Assembly: GCA_003427395.1 (NCBI GenBank)
Contig: BFEA01000022.1
Location: 1,643,371-1,707,370, forward strand
Length of the DNA stretch: 64,000 nt
Source: Chara braunii
Lineage: Eukaryota > Streptophyta > Charophyceae > Charales > Characeae
Direction: 5' to 3'
A program made the translations under genes and the position numbers. Under the pieces are notes generated by a model. It worked only from the letters and a program-made list of their open reading frames with translations, made no database searches and had not been told where the DNA came from. Shown here in pieces: positions 44,596 to 56,170 of this stretch (position 1 is the stretch's first letter; every line of letters starts with the position of its first letter).

Positions 44596-46514
44596 TTAGA
44601 ACCTTGTGAGGGAGGTGTTGTGTGGGCAGCAAAGGACCAGGTTGTTTTGTTTTGCTGCAGACGGCCAGGGCAGCGTCCCACTGGAAAAGGTGCAGCGTAT
44701 GATCCAAACCATGTGAAAGACCTCAATTTAGCCGACCTCAAAATCCGCATATTTTGCAGGTTCGGGGTTGCAGTACGAGCGTGGCGTGGGGACCAGAAAG
44801 ACGGTGAACTATGCCGGGGCGGAGGGGGGCCGCAGGCCGCAGCGGCCGGTCACATAGGACCACTCCCCACGTCGGCCTTTGGCAGTTCCCATGTGAACAT
44901 CTGCTTTTACCTTTAGGATCCGCGACGTGGTGGAACAGGCCTGGGCAGTTGTGGCCAGAGGATGCACCGCCCGCTAAGCTCAGCCTGCGGCGAGCAATGA
45001 GAGGTATGAATGTGAGCCTACCTGCAGGGAACNGTGAGACAGTGAACTGTAACTGGNAGGGTGAGGACCAGCAGGCACCAGCGCAGAGGCTGTGTACCGC
45101 TGGTCACATAAAANCGCTCCCCGTTTGGCTGTTTTATTTTATTGTCTATTTTATTATTTTTCTATTTGTTCTTTACATATATACCCTTTTGTCCCAGGTT
45201 GGGACACAGCCCAGGTGCTGGTTCTGGGGTTGGCAAGGGTATCAATAGGCCTAGTTCAGTTGGTACATGTCGAGCTGCTGAAGTACAGGCCTGAGTTGGA
45301 GCTCGGCTGAAAACAGGGGAGCAAAGCACTACGCCCCTGTTTTTTTTGTTTTTTTTTCTAATAAGCTCTAGACGTGATGGCCGCCACATTCATTCAGATT
45401 TTGTTAATATAACACTCTTGCAAATATACCCTCAGTGCAGATATTCAGTTTTTGTTACATAACCTTCAGCACGATTGGGGACTAAGGGGTAGTCTGCATT
45501 CGTTAGAATAAGGAGAGGCATAGAGTGCCACGAGGCTGGAGTAGTGTGGGTAGGAGAGTATAAAAAGGTGGGAGTATCGCCTGCAATTTTTTTATGGAGG
45601 GATTGCGGTCTCCCATTGGTAGCAATCAGAAACGGTGGGCTGCGTTAGGAGCAGGGTCAGCGAGGAGGGAGAATGAGGAGGAAGTGAAGAGGATAAAGAT
45701 AAAGACGGGGATGGAGAAGAAAGGGGGAGAAGAAAATTGAAAATGATCTAGTTCGCTCACTCCTGAACGAAATCAGGCGAATCAGACGTCGATCTTGGGG
45801 TTTTGGGGCAAGGCGAATGTGATGGGAGTGTCAGTTTTGGTGTTAAGCTAGCAGATTGATCGGGGCAAGCATCAGAGGCAGCGCGGAGCTATGGAGGAAG
45901 CAAAAACGAAAAGAAGAGGAAGAGCTTTTTTCACTCGTTAGTGGGTGGATTTGGGCAAGGGAGGATGCTAAAAGGGGGGTTTTAGTAGCTGCAAGTCGGA
46001 TTATGGGGTTAGTTCCTGATATTAGTGAGTAGATTTGCTCGTACGTGAGGAAGAGGGCAGCAACAACAAAAAGAAAAGGGGAGAATGAACCTGGACGTAG
46101 TTCTGCGCCAGGTGCGTTCGAAGGAGGGAGAAAACAACGTGGAGCTAGAAGCTATGGCAAAGAAGAAAGGCCACAGCATGCTTGTTCCTTGACGAATTTG
46201 GCAGGAGAAGGTGCTAACCTGGGTTTTTGAGACAGGCCGAGTTAAGCGGTGTTAGTAGATTGAGAAGAGAGTTAGTAGTTGGCGAGAGGGAAGAGGAAAA
46301 GTGTGTGCGGTAGTGCTGGAAGGAAGGGGAGTGGAAGGAAGTGGTTGCGCAGGGGAGACGGGCGAAAAGGTAAAAACGGAAGACAAGATTTGATAGGGCT
46401 CTATCTCGCTCAATTCTGAGAGCAGGTTAACCGAGCACCCATTTTTCAGGCCCATTTATAAGAAAACCAGACAGTCATTTTAACAACACTNCACACCAAT
46501 CTATAGAGTGCACT
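44596..46514. other. Unassigned sequence with scattered Ns
   Basis: No gene recognised. Single Ns at 45033, 45057, 45114 and 46491 mark weak assembly. Short frames such as 46045-46230 have no support. Confidence 0.3.
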
Positions 46515-46659
46515 TCTTACAACCCCATCACAGAAAAAAACCCTAAAAAAAGCAATTAAAAACATATAAAACAGCAAGCCAAAGGTNTCTTACAACCCCA
46601 TCACAGAAAAAAACCCTAAAAAAAGCAATTAAAAACATATAAAACAGCAAGCCAAAGGT
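46515..46659. repeat. 72-bp perfect duplication around a single N
   Basis: 46515-46586 and 46588-46659 are identical, with an N at 46587 between them. This pattern is what an uncollapsed overlap at a contig join gives. Confidence 0.95.
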
Positions 46660-47286
46660 GCATTTCCATGAAATTTGGCCCACTCTTGTGTCAATTCTCA
46701 ATGGATTTAAGCGAAATAAGAGCCTAATCTAAGGTTTTGATGCACTACGAATCCAATGACACAGTTAGATTCTGCAGCAGGATAGTCGTTTCACTGTTGT
46801 GTGAGTCGGAGGCTGCGCTGCGCTTGGAACAGATACCGGAAGAAATCGGAGTGACGAAATTTCCTGCGTTTTTACACCAGCTTCATCAGATTCCTCGTCT
46901 TGTATGTTCTGGCGGAGGGCAGTATGGCAGATTGGTGCTGCTCGCAGTACATTTGAATGACATCCGGTCTTGACGTGGCAGATCTTGTGGTCCTACGGCT
47001 CGGATCCAGCTAATTTCCGCGATCTGCTTGGCTATCCCCGTAGTGAACATCAAGGCCTTTTGGCTGGTCACGTCCGTCACAGCTGCGTTGGCGTGGTCCT
47101 CGCACAGTTGTTCGGGCTTATTCGTGTGGACGACCTCTCGATCTGAGTGGTGCTCATCAATGCCATGGCATTTGGTTGATGATCACGACCGTGTTGTTCG
47201 CGGCCTTTTGTTGTTTCATAGACGTCTCCCTCTCGTCCAAAAGATCACGGTAAGTCTCCTCCGAGGTGATGGCCTGGTGCATAGGA

Positions 47287-47288
<2 letters not shown>
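46660..47288. other. Unassigned sequence
   Basis: No gene or repeat recognised before the GA microsatellite. Confidence 0.3.
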
Positions 47289-47363
<75 letters not shown>

Positions 47364-47435
47364 NNNNNNNNNNNNNNNNNNNNNNNNNNNNNNNNNNNNN
47401 NNNNNNNNNNNNNNNNNNNNNNNNNNNNNNNNNNN

Positions 47436-47511
<76 letters not shown>
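47289..47511. repeat. (GA)n microsatellite with 72-base gap
   Basis: GA repeat on both sides of an N run (47364-47435). True length unknown. The Arg/Glu and Ser/Leu frames across it are artefacts. Confidence 0.97.
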
Positions 47512-47513
<2 letters not shown>

Positions 47514-49449
47514 CTTACTTGGCTGGCTGGAGCTGCACATGGTAGCTTGAGGTCAGAAGCGCTGCACCTGGCCGTGTAGTAGTGGGAAGGCTGTTGCAGG
47601 ACTGGAAGCTGAACTGTTACATCAGTGCGCCGTCCTCGGGTCGACTTGAGTACACGAGAGACAGGCCGTGGCATCTGTTAATTCGCCGACCGAAGAGGCA
47701 TGAGCCCAACTGCAAATTACATACGGATCAGGCGGCTGCTTTGACTAGTGAAGCGGCGCAGTATTAGGCTAAAATAGACGAAAAAATGGGGACGACAGGA
47801 CAATCGGAGCATTCCGCAGTTGTGGGGTTCTCCCTGTACTGTCCAGTGCACAGAGCCTTTTGACTGTAGCCAAATTTGAATTCACAGCCAGTACGGGTCA
47901 GTTCGTGCATAACACTGTAGGCCCGACCGAGTAAGCATGACTGTTTACAGTGTCCTACTACTGCAGCTACTGTGTCCTACGATTGTTGACGTCGCTGGAG
48001 TACAGACTGTGTTGGGCACAGGTCCTAGCTGATTAGTAAAAACTAGTCTATTGATGTCTTGATTGTTGCTTTCCTTGCTGTGCCTTCGATATGTGGTTGG
48101 CGAGGTGTGTATTTGGTTGTGTAGAGGGGAATGATGGCTGCCTACGATCTGTGTTGGCTAAAGGCTTGGTTGTGCACTCGAGATGCACGGACTGAGTTAC
48201 GTCGTGTATTCTATTGAACAATTTTGATGCTGTAGTTAAACCCCTGCGCATGCAGCTTTGTGTCACCACTGTGTAGCATCCCAGCCGCTGGTTGTAGAAT
48301 CAGGGGGTGGTTTGCTGTGGCTATGGCTGAGGTTGTCAGCTTGGAAGAAACTGGAACTGCTGTTACCACGGGTAGCGGCTGCAGGGACTGTGATGGTCGC
48401 TGCTATGTGCATCGTAGGCTGCTGCTGTGGTGAATGTTCTCGATCACCAAAGGGCTGCCGTGGCGGACTGGGTACGTTTGAGGCTCATTTGAGCTGTTGT
48501 GGGACTGCTGCAGTAGTATACCAGGTTGTTCCCCTTTACAGCAGGAGGCTATTGCTGCAGTCTGGAGGATCGTCAGGCGGCTATCGACTGTGTGCTGGCC
48601 GAGCCAGTTTTTAGCTACTGTGGGGCTGCTGCAACATTATACCCTAGTTGTGCCTCTTTTCAACAGGACTGCTGCCGCAAGCCAAGGGGTCCACTGTTGT
48701 GCACCACTGTTGTACTCGGCGGTGCTCCTCGCAGCATACTGCAGAGGGCAGGGCACGGTTCACAGCTAAGAGTTACTGCCGTACAAAGTACTGACTCACT
48801 TGTTGGGCACCGTCGCTGGGCTGGAAGTTGTTCCGTGCTACATACAAGTGACAGGGCTGGCCGAGGGAGACTGCGGAAGGTTACTGCTGCAGTTTGGAGA
48901 TTCTTTAGAGGGTTGTTACTCTGCACATCGGCGATGATCTGACTGTTGCGTTCGCACTGCGTTTCATTGGCTGCCATTGCGGGGCCCTCAGGAGATTCCA
49001 GACTTCAAGACCCTCTCATTGTGAGTTGAGTTGTCCCACTCTTGTATCTCGAGAGTCTAATCTATCTACCTTTACCCTTCTTATTCTCAGTCTAGTCCGA
49101 GGTTACGAGAGGAAGGCGGCAGGCGGGATTGCAACCAGTAGGTCCGCGCCAAGGCCTCTGCGGGAGGTTGCCCCACCGATTGCGGGAGCTCTGCCGGAGC
49201 CCAGGCGGGGTTCTAGAGGCAGGGAACACTCAGGTATAACCCTCGATTTACACGTGTGATCCTATCATTAAACTATATTATCCTATTGCTATTGGCCTGA
49301 CTGGAAGTATGATTGAAAAAGATAACTGTTTTTCTTTACTTGTTTGAATTCACGACATTGTTTTGCAGAGTAAATTAACAACTATGTATTGATGTAAATC
49401 AGATTATTGGAGTGAACTCAGACAACACAAGAGTTGTGATTATGTGGCG
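47512..49449. other. Unassigned sequence with CTGCTGCAG-rich partial repeats
   Basis: No gene supported. Around 48490-48690 a unit of about 124 bp appears twice (TGTGGGACTGCTGCAGTAGTATACC versus TGTGGGGCTGCTGCAACATTATACC in two halves), with looser echoes to 48930. The frame at 48526-48942 reads through this repeat and has no recognisable domain. Confidence 0.4.
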
Positions 49450-51070
49450 GAGGCTGGGCGAACGCATAAGTTGCGGGCTGTTCAGTCTTTCGCACTTGTT
49501 TTATTTGTTATTTGGCACGCTAGGTTACCCATAAGTTGGGTAGCCTAGTTCTATGTTGTATGTGACTGTATGGGCTGACCAGGCACAACATAAGTTGTTG
49601 TGTCTGGTCATATGCCTTTCGTCGTTTGTTCAGGCAAAGGTTGGGCTCCTCATAAGTTGAGGTGGTCCAGTTCTTTGTGTATGCCGAAAGTTTAGGCCGA
49701 CTAGTCTCACCATAAGTTGGTGGGACCCGGTCATACGCCTTACGTCAATTGTTTAGGCAGAAGCTGACCACACCATAAGTTGGTATGGCTCAGTCTTATG
49801 CTTTATTATTTCAGGCGAGACTATTCACACCATAAGTTGGTGTGGTCAAGTCATGAGCCGCCATCACTAAGCGAATCAGAGTATATAATGTGATACAATT
49901 ACCTATTATGTATATTCGTGGCAGGCTGGGCGCCATGAGTTGGGAGATCCAGCCATATAAGCCGGTAGCAGACAAAGCAGAGGGGAAAGAAGATTAAGAG
50001 TACAAAATGGTGTGGTAACTTTGGGCAGGCTGACTCATCCATAAGTTGGGTAGTCAGTCCTATGTCCTTGATAACACAAAGCAGAGAATTATATAAAACT
50101 TNGATATTTTCCCCTTTCTAAACATAACTGGCGTCTGGGTGGGGATCCTCATGAGTTGAGGTGACCTGACCACTCGTCTGAAGAAAGAAATTGGTTGTGA
50201 AACTTATTTATCTCATGTAGTTGTGTTGCGGAGGCCGGAGGAACGCGTAAGTTGCGGGTTGTTTGGTCACACGCGCTGGTTGTTGTTTTAGGCAGGGCTA
50301 GACTATCCGTAAGTTGGGTAGCCTAGTCATATGCTATATGTCACTGTATGGGCTGGCCAGGCACAACATAAGTTGTTGTGTCTGGTCGTATGCCTTTTGT
50401 CGTTGTTCAGGCAGAGGCTGAGTCCCTCATAAGTTGAGGTGGTTCAGTCTTTTGTGTATGNCGAGTGTTTAGGTTGATCNGGTCTCACCATGAGTTGGTG
50501 CGCCCTGGTTATACGCCTTATGTCATTTGTTCAGACAGAGGTTTATCACAATTAAAGTTGTTGTGGTAAGTTCTAGGCCTTATGTCCATAAAGTTGAACA
50601 TGGTTGTATTGCGAAGGGTTGGGCGAACGCATAAGTTGCGGGCTGTTCGGTCGTTCGCGCAAGTGGCTTTGTCTAGGCTAGGTTGGACTATGCATAAGTT
50701 GGGTAGCCTGGCTCTACGCCGTATGTAACTGTTTGGGCTGGCCGGGAATAACATAAGTTGTTGTGTCCAGTCATATGCCTTTTGTCGTTAGTTAGGCAGA
50801 GGCTGACCCCCATAAGTTGGGAGGTTCAGTTCTATGTGTATGCTGAATGTTCAGGTTGACCAGCCTCACCATAAGTTGGTGCGGCCCGATCATACGCCTT
50901 ATGTCGGTTGTTTTGCAGAAACTGGTCACACCATAAGTTGGTGTGGTTTGGACTTTATGCGTACGTATATTTGTGTTACCAGGCTAGGGCACCATAAGTT
51001 GGTGTGGCCTAGTCATATAAACTGGCAGGTCAGTCACATCCATAAGTTGGGTTGGCTGACCCTATGTCTT
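49450..51070. repeat. Tandem array of 24 ATAAGTT-centred hairpin units
   Basis: A heptamer ATAAGTT (variants ATGAGTT, GTAAGTT) recurs at 49466, 49531, 49590, 49652, 49712, 49775, 49832, 49935, 50041, 50151, 50247, 50309, 50368, 50429, 50490, 50552, 50631, 50694, 50753, 50812, 50871, 50933, 50994 and 51042. Most intervals are 57-65 bp. In each unit the bases on the two sides are complementary over about 3-13 bp, but the arm sequence changes between units: TACCC/GGGTA, CACAAC/GTTGTG, CCTC/GAGG, CACACC/GGTGTG. The sequence of arm types starting with CGC/GCG recurs at units 1, 11 and 17, giving a higher-order repeat. Ns at 50102, 50461 and 50480. No coding frame. Function unknown. Confidence 0.9.
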
Positions 51071-51107
51071 ATGTAAGGAAGGGTAAAAAGGGAATAATGA
51101 GGGTTTT

Positions 51108-51240
51108 TGAACGAACTATGTGGCCTGGAAAAGAACCATGTGGGATTGTGAGAGATGTTTGCGCTTGCATGCTNTGAACGAACTATGTGGCCTGGAAAAG
51201 AACCATGTGGGATTGTGAGAGATGTTTGCGCTTGCATGCT
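51108..51240. repeat. 66-bp perfect duplication around a single N
   Basis: 51108-51173 and 51175-51240 are identical with an N at 51174. Probably an uncollapsed contig overlap, as at 46587. Confidence 0.95.
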
Positions 51241-51522
51241 CGTGGGCTCTCACTTGGGACATCTTTTGATAGAGTAGTTGTTGTAGATGCTCGCCGAGTG
51301 CTGGAGCCATAGGTAGGTAAGATGAATGATGGGAGGGAAGCTTGGGATGAGATAGGACTGACTCTGCTGGGGGTTGGGATCAGCGTTGGCTCATGGCCTC
51401 ATTCAGAGGGCATGTGGACCAATATTGAGCTTAAGTTGTCAAGCAGGGATCAGGAGTTAGCCTCAAGTATAGTTTTGCTTTGCACTTTAACTTTCAGCTT
51501 TGTATAAATCTTGGCAGCCTAC

Positions 51523-51640
51523 TTTTCCTACGGGAAGCGCTGCCGAAATTTCTGCAAAACTGAAAAGAGTTAGTCATATTCAGGTTCCTAGAAATTCTGA
51601 AAAGGCATTTTTCCTACGGGAAGCGTTGCCGAAATTTTGG
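51523..51640. repeat. 86-bp direct repeat
   Basis: TTCCTACGGGAAGCG.TGCCGAAATT occurs near 51524 and 51610, with TTAG and TTCAGGTT neighbours in the same order. It looks like an old tandem duplication. Confidence 0.7.
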
Positions 51641-53664
51641 GAAATTTGGAGAGTTAGAATATTTTCAGTTAGACCAATCTTAGCAACTCAACCCTGAGTA
51701 GGGGAGGTGTTACTGAACCTCTCAGAAGCTGAGTAGGAGCTTAGTAGAGGAGTTAGGATGTGACTTAGGAGGATTACTCCCTACTTAGGCTAAACGCTGT
51801 AGTGGAATCTCTTTGACCTGTGCTGTGGTGCAGACCGTGCGTATTGATTGAAGGTCTGACTTGGTCAGCCTGACTATTCTTTTGTTATGACCGATAACAG
51901 GTCGGTTGCCGATTCGTCGGTGTACGACTCAACCTCTCATCCTCTTCTGCCTCTCAACCTAAGGCCTTGGCCCTGACTGGTTTTATGTTTTCATGGGTTT
52001 TCACCCAGATTTTTTGTAAATGGCCATTTTCTTAAAGACTGAGTATCTTTGTTTGGAATGGTGGGGAAAAGGTTGGGCTTGTGTGCATAAGGCAGGGTAT
52101 GAGTTGCAGAAGGCTGAAAAGTTGATCCTTTTAGTGTGTGTTCTGTTGTTTGATCCTTGTGTGTGTTCACAGGTATGTGTGAAACATGTTGAATGATTGT
52201 GGTATTCTGGTTGTATTGAGTTCAGGCGGGCAAGCCACATAACTATTGTGAGACTGTATCATCACTTAACTCTTCGCCTGACTAAGTGTTATGGCATTTG
52301 AGTATGTCCCTCGCATAGCCCTCACACGGCTGCACGAGCACATACTTATGCCTTGTATATTCTTGCGTGATTTCAATTGGTGGGACGATAAGGGTCCAGG
52401 CATGAGCCAAAATATCACGAAAACGACGCGTAAAAAAAGTCATAAGGTCGGTCCACCCTATGGGAACCTCGCGCTCGAGCGAGGAAATGTTCCGAGCGTT
52501 GGGCTGCCTAAAGGGCTTGACCTGAACACTATCCACACGCCACCCCATAAACGAATCGTATAGGTGGTGCGCGGTGAGTCATGGGCCAAGGCGAAATAGG
52601 GAAAAGGCATAACCTTTCTCCCCATTTTCATGTTGGCCCCACTTACTTGTTAAGTTGAAAAGCCGGACGTATTCCTGGGCCAGGGGTTCGAGGTCCTTGT
52701 CGGGAAGAACCCAAAGCCCAACCCTCTAGCAAGGGATTTTTGCCTGCGCACAGGGCATAAAAACCCTGCCCACCGGGCCGCCTAGCTTCAAGGCTAGGGG
52801 TGCCGCAGGGGTTGAACGACGTGTCCTTCAAGCCGTTCAATATTGCGAGGGGCGAACCCCCACGATATATTCCTTCAGCCATTCAGTATCGCGAGGATAT
52901 TTCAGTGACCGCTTGAGTGAGACAACATTGCTGGTCGATATGGGAAGGCCGAGGACCCGCACGGATTATATCGAATCCGGCACGCGGCGCCAAGCGGATT
53001 CTCACGCCGAACAGTTATGGGTCTGGCACTGAACGTAGAATCGCGATACGGTCGGCGTTGCGGAGATGCGCGGAAGGGCCTCGCGCCCGAGCATACGACG
53101 CATTGAGCGTCGGCTCGCTCAAGGGTCTGAGTCAAGCCTTAGGAACACGCAACTCCGTAGCAACTCACCACATCGCATCGAGAAAGCTATCGGGGGGGCA
53201 TAGGGGCTCAATATGGGTTAGACGAGGTCGACGCCTTTATGTCGAGCCTTGTCCTCTTTCTGTTTTCTTATGGTTGGACGTTGTAGTCCGTGGCAGCCAT
53301 CAAAGTCAAACCCCTTGACTTCTGCCACCACAGGCGTAAAACCTGTGTACCACCCACTCTGCACAGGGTGCAGAAGAGGGTGTGTGGTCTTCAACCGCGC
53401 ATGGCGGTTGTCTAGCGCAGAGAGATTAACCCTTGAAGCGCTTGTCAGCCGACACTTGAGTGTCAAAAGGGACCCTCAAAATCCCTGAGGGCCTCTTGGA
53501 CCTGGGTACCACGTAGTACCCCATTATTGCAAACACTTGTATGCGCACGCATGACTGGCTGGAATGAGAAATCCGTGCGATCACGCGATTCTTATACTAA
53601 ATCAGCATGCGACGCCTACCTAATCTTTGTACCAAAAGGTTATGGGTCCAGTACTAAAGGGACT
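51641..53664. other. Unassigned sequence
   Basis: No gene recognised. Two related segments, TTCAAGCCGTTCAATATTGCGAGG and TTCAGCCATTCAGTATCGCGAGG (about 52828 and 52873, each cut here to its core), and two GGTTATGGGTC-type blocks (53017, 53639) suggest old repeats. Confidence 0.3.
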
Positions 53665-54075
53665 GGGAGTGTTGTGTTTTTTCTTTTGCTTTGGTGCATG
53701 AGTGTGTGAATGTGGGTTACTTAAATTTTGCTTTAAGTGGTGTATCGCGTGGTGTGCGTAGAGCGTCCTAGTCGACCGACGTCAAGTCGAGCTTGGGATC
53801 TCAGCCCCCCAATGTCGTCGATTTGCGTACGGGTCCGATTTCGGGCGTTGACCGCGCGTACCCTATGCTACAGCGAACGAGAAACGCCCTTGGCTGGGTC
53901 ACCTCTGCAATTGCATTATGAAAGCCTTCGCATGTGGTTCAGTAGCTCGGCGGGGATACGCCCACCTAAGGGATGGTGACAGCTCCCGCTGGTGGAGGTA
54001 GCGGTGCCTCGCGTGGCTCTGTCCTGTCGTAGGGGCGCGTGAGAGGTATGGCTGGCGCACTCGGCCGGAGCGGCA
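53665..54075 (+). repeat. Inverted repeat flanking LINE fragments, left arm
   Basis: CAGCGAACGAGAAACGCCC, AAAGCCTTCGCA and GGGGATACGCCC, then TGTCCTGTCGTAGGG, match the reverse complement of about 55690-56045 in order. Weaker similarity extends left to 53665 and right to 56170 on the other side. Parent element unknown. Confidence 0.7.
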
Positions 54076-54082
54076 AACACGG

Positions 54083-54817
54083 TCATCCGCAATAAGTCCT
54101 GCATAATCCTGCGTGACGCGGTTGGGAGGGTCCCCGTGCGGGACCGATGCGCTCGACGTGTAGCTCGACCAGGGTTAGGGGTTTATCCAGGCCTTCCGTT
54201 TGAGCTGCCGAGATCGTTTTGTCTAGGTAAGACAACATCTGTTGACGGGTTGTTAGGTTCGCTGCGGTTGGGGGTGAAGGAGTCTTCGACTTGTAAAAGT
54301 CTGCATAGAATGTTCTGCCTATCTTGACCAGCTCTGTACCTGTTGTTTTGACATTACCTTGATCTGTTGGGTCTTTGAGGCCCTCTATCATGTTATTCCT
54401 AGCGTTCGCTTTGATTTGGAGAAGAATAATTTAGTCATGGCTTCATTGAGTGTGTAGTTTGTCATCCTGACGCGTATTTGTAGTCCTCTCAAACCCCATC
54501 TCCTCCATTCGTTAAGTTCCTTTTTGGTATCAGCTAGTAGATCCTGGTAAAACTCGCTGGAGGGGTCCTCTGCGAGGTTAGCTTTTGCAATGGAGATTGC
54601 GAATTGGAGTTCTTCCCTTCTCCTTTTGTGATCCCCCGCTATGCCCCGTGATTCCGCTGATACTGTTGGGGTTAGGTAAGTCTAACTGTCGATGAACCAT
54701 TGGTGCCTGTTTATCTGTCCGAATTCTCACTGTTTTTGGATGGACCAGTTTTCTTTGACAACTACAGATAACCTCTCGGTCGCTAGGAGGGAGTTGTTCA
54801 GCCTGAAGAATCCCCAT
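54083..54817 (-). pseudogene. LINE ORF2 linker between endonuclease and RT
   Basis: On the minus strand two frames (54817-54578 and 54391-54083) read RTDKQAPMVHRQLDLPNP and later FYADFYKSK and LDKPLTLVEL. This is the region just upstream of RT in L1-type proteins. The recognisable sequence stops near 54160 at the point where the fragment at 43350 begins (MGNDKAPG), so the two could be halves of one LINE. The neighbouring endonuclease is in the opposite orientation. Confidence 0.6.
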
Positions 54818-54892
54818 CTTGATAATAAGTTATCAGCCAATGTCAGGCCTTACGGGGACCAGAAATGGGCAAGGCAGCCCACCAAAGACTAA

Positions 54893-55520
54893 CTGGTATG
54901 TCAAGGGTCTTCAAATACTAAGCTGGAATGTTAATGGTCAAAGGAACATCTTAGCCGAGGAAGACGAAATCAGAGATATTCGGCTCGGTCTCATAGGAAA
55001 GATCATCCCTGACCTGATATGATACTACTCCAAGAGACTCGTTTGTCCAACTTGAACAGCCACACCAGAATACAACAAAGTGTAGAGAAAACAACAGGGC
55101 GATGTGCCTTCAGACTCTGGTCCAACAGGCTAGAGCAAGAGAGGAACTGCAATTCTCATACCAAGGACGTCCAAGATTCTGATCGAAGGTCAGATTTTGA
55201 ATAGCAAGGGTGACAGGGAGGAGGGTAGATGGTCATGGGTAGACATAAGATGGCAAAACGAAGAGTTGAGAATCCTCAACCTTTATGCATCAAACGCAGA
55301 ACCCGAACGACTGATTTTCTTTAGAACATCCAACCGCTTATCCCCAACCCGCAACCGGTTGTCATCGCAGGAGACGGGAACACAACGCTGGACCCCAACT
55401 TGGACTGGATCTCTGGGACAGTATTAATGGGTCCAACAAGAGCGGGAACCCGGATACGGTGTCGAGCGCATCGGCTCCCGCCGTTTTGCGAAGCGCGGGA
55501 GCCCTCCTGACCATGTAACG
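54893..55520 (+). pseudogene. LINE endonuclease fragment
   Basis: A plus-strand frame begins GLQILSWNVNGQRN, the standard start of an APE-type LINE endonuclease. It continues in shifted frames with LLQETRLSN (metal-binding Glu), RWSWVDIRW, LRILNLYASNAEPER and a GDGNTTLDPNLDW block that corresponds to the GDFN motif. At least three frameshifts occur in about 550 bp. It lies head-to-head with the linker fragment at 54817, so the 5' part of the LINE is inverted relative to the rest. Confidence 0.82.
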
Positions 55521-55689
55521 CAGGAGTTAAACAAAACATAAGCAAAAGACAACTCGAGAACGAAACAGAGTATTCCACGAACCGTCGAGACGGGCGTGGT
55601 CACGTCGTTCCTTCGCCGCTCTAGCCGGGTGCAACTAAACCATAAATGGTTAAAGCCTCCATAAAGGCTAAACTAAGTAACAAGGTACC

Positions 55690-56170
55690 TCAAATTTTTC
55701 CTTCCCGCGGTTCCCTACGACAGGATAGGTTCCCGCGGGGCATAAACTTTCCTTCCCTAAGCGGCTGTCACCACCCTTAGGGGCGTATCCCTACTGAGCT
55801 ACTGACCCACGTGCGAAGGCTTTTAGATGCAATCGCAGAGGTAGATCAGCCGAGGGCATTTGCTCGTTCGCTGTACTATAGATGCGCTTGGTTAAACGCC
55901 AAGTGGACCCCCTTAGGGGCGTATCCCTACTGAGCTATTGACCCACGTGCGAAGGCTTTTAGATGCAATCGCAAAGGTAGATCAGCCGAGGGCGTTTGCT
56001 CGTTCGCTGTAGTATAGATACGCTTGGTTAAACGCCAAGTGAACCTGAGTGTCATCTGTTCATTAGGGCGCTGATCTCCTAAGTACGAAGCGGACGCTAG
56101 TCGAGTAGAATGGTCCCAACCAAGTGAAAAAACACAATTCATCCTAAGTACGAAGCGGGCGCCAGTCAAC
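55690..56170 (-). repeat. Inverted repeat flanking LINE fragments, right arm
   Basis: Reverse complement of the left arm at 53665-54075, with part of it duplicated in tandem. Confidence 0.7.
55774..56045. repeat. 136-bp tandem duplication
   Basis: CCCTTAGGGGCGTATCCCTA begins at 55774 and again at 55910; the following 120 bp agree with only a few substitutions. The left arm has a single copy. Further short repeats (CCTAAGTACGAAGCGG at 56077 and 56142) follow. Confidence 0.92.

Noticed and set aside
47028-47674. Long Arg-Glu and Ser-Leu frames
   Set aside because: GA microsatellite plus gap.
48526-48942. 138-codon protein
   Set aside because: The frame follows a degenerate CTGCTGCAG repeat and has no recognisable domain.
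49450-51070. CRISPR-like array
   Set aside because: Only about seven bases are constant, the variable parts are palindromic arms and not unique spacers, and the genome is eukaryotic.
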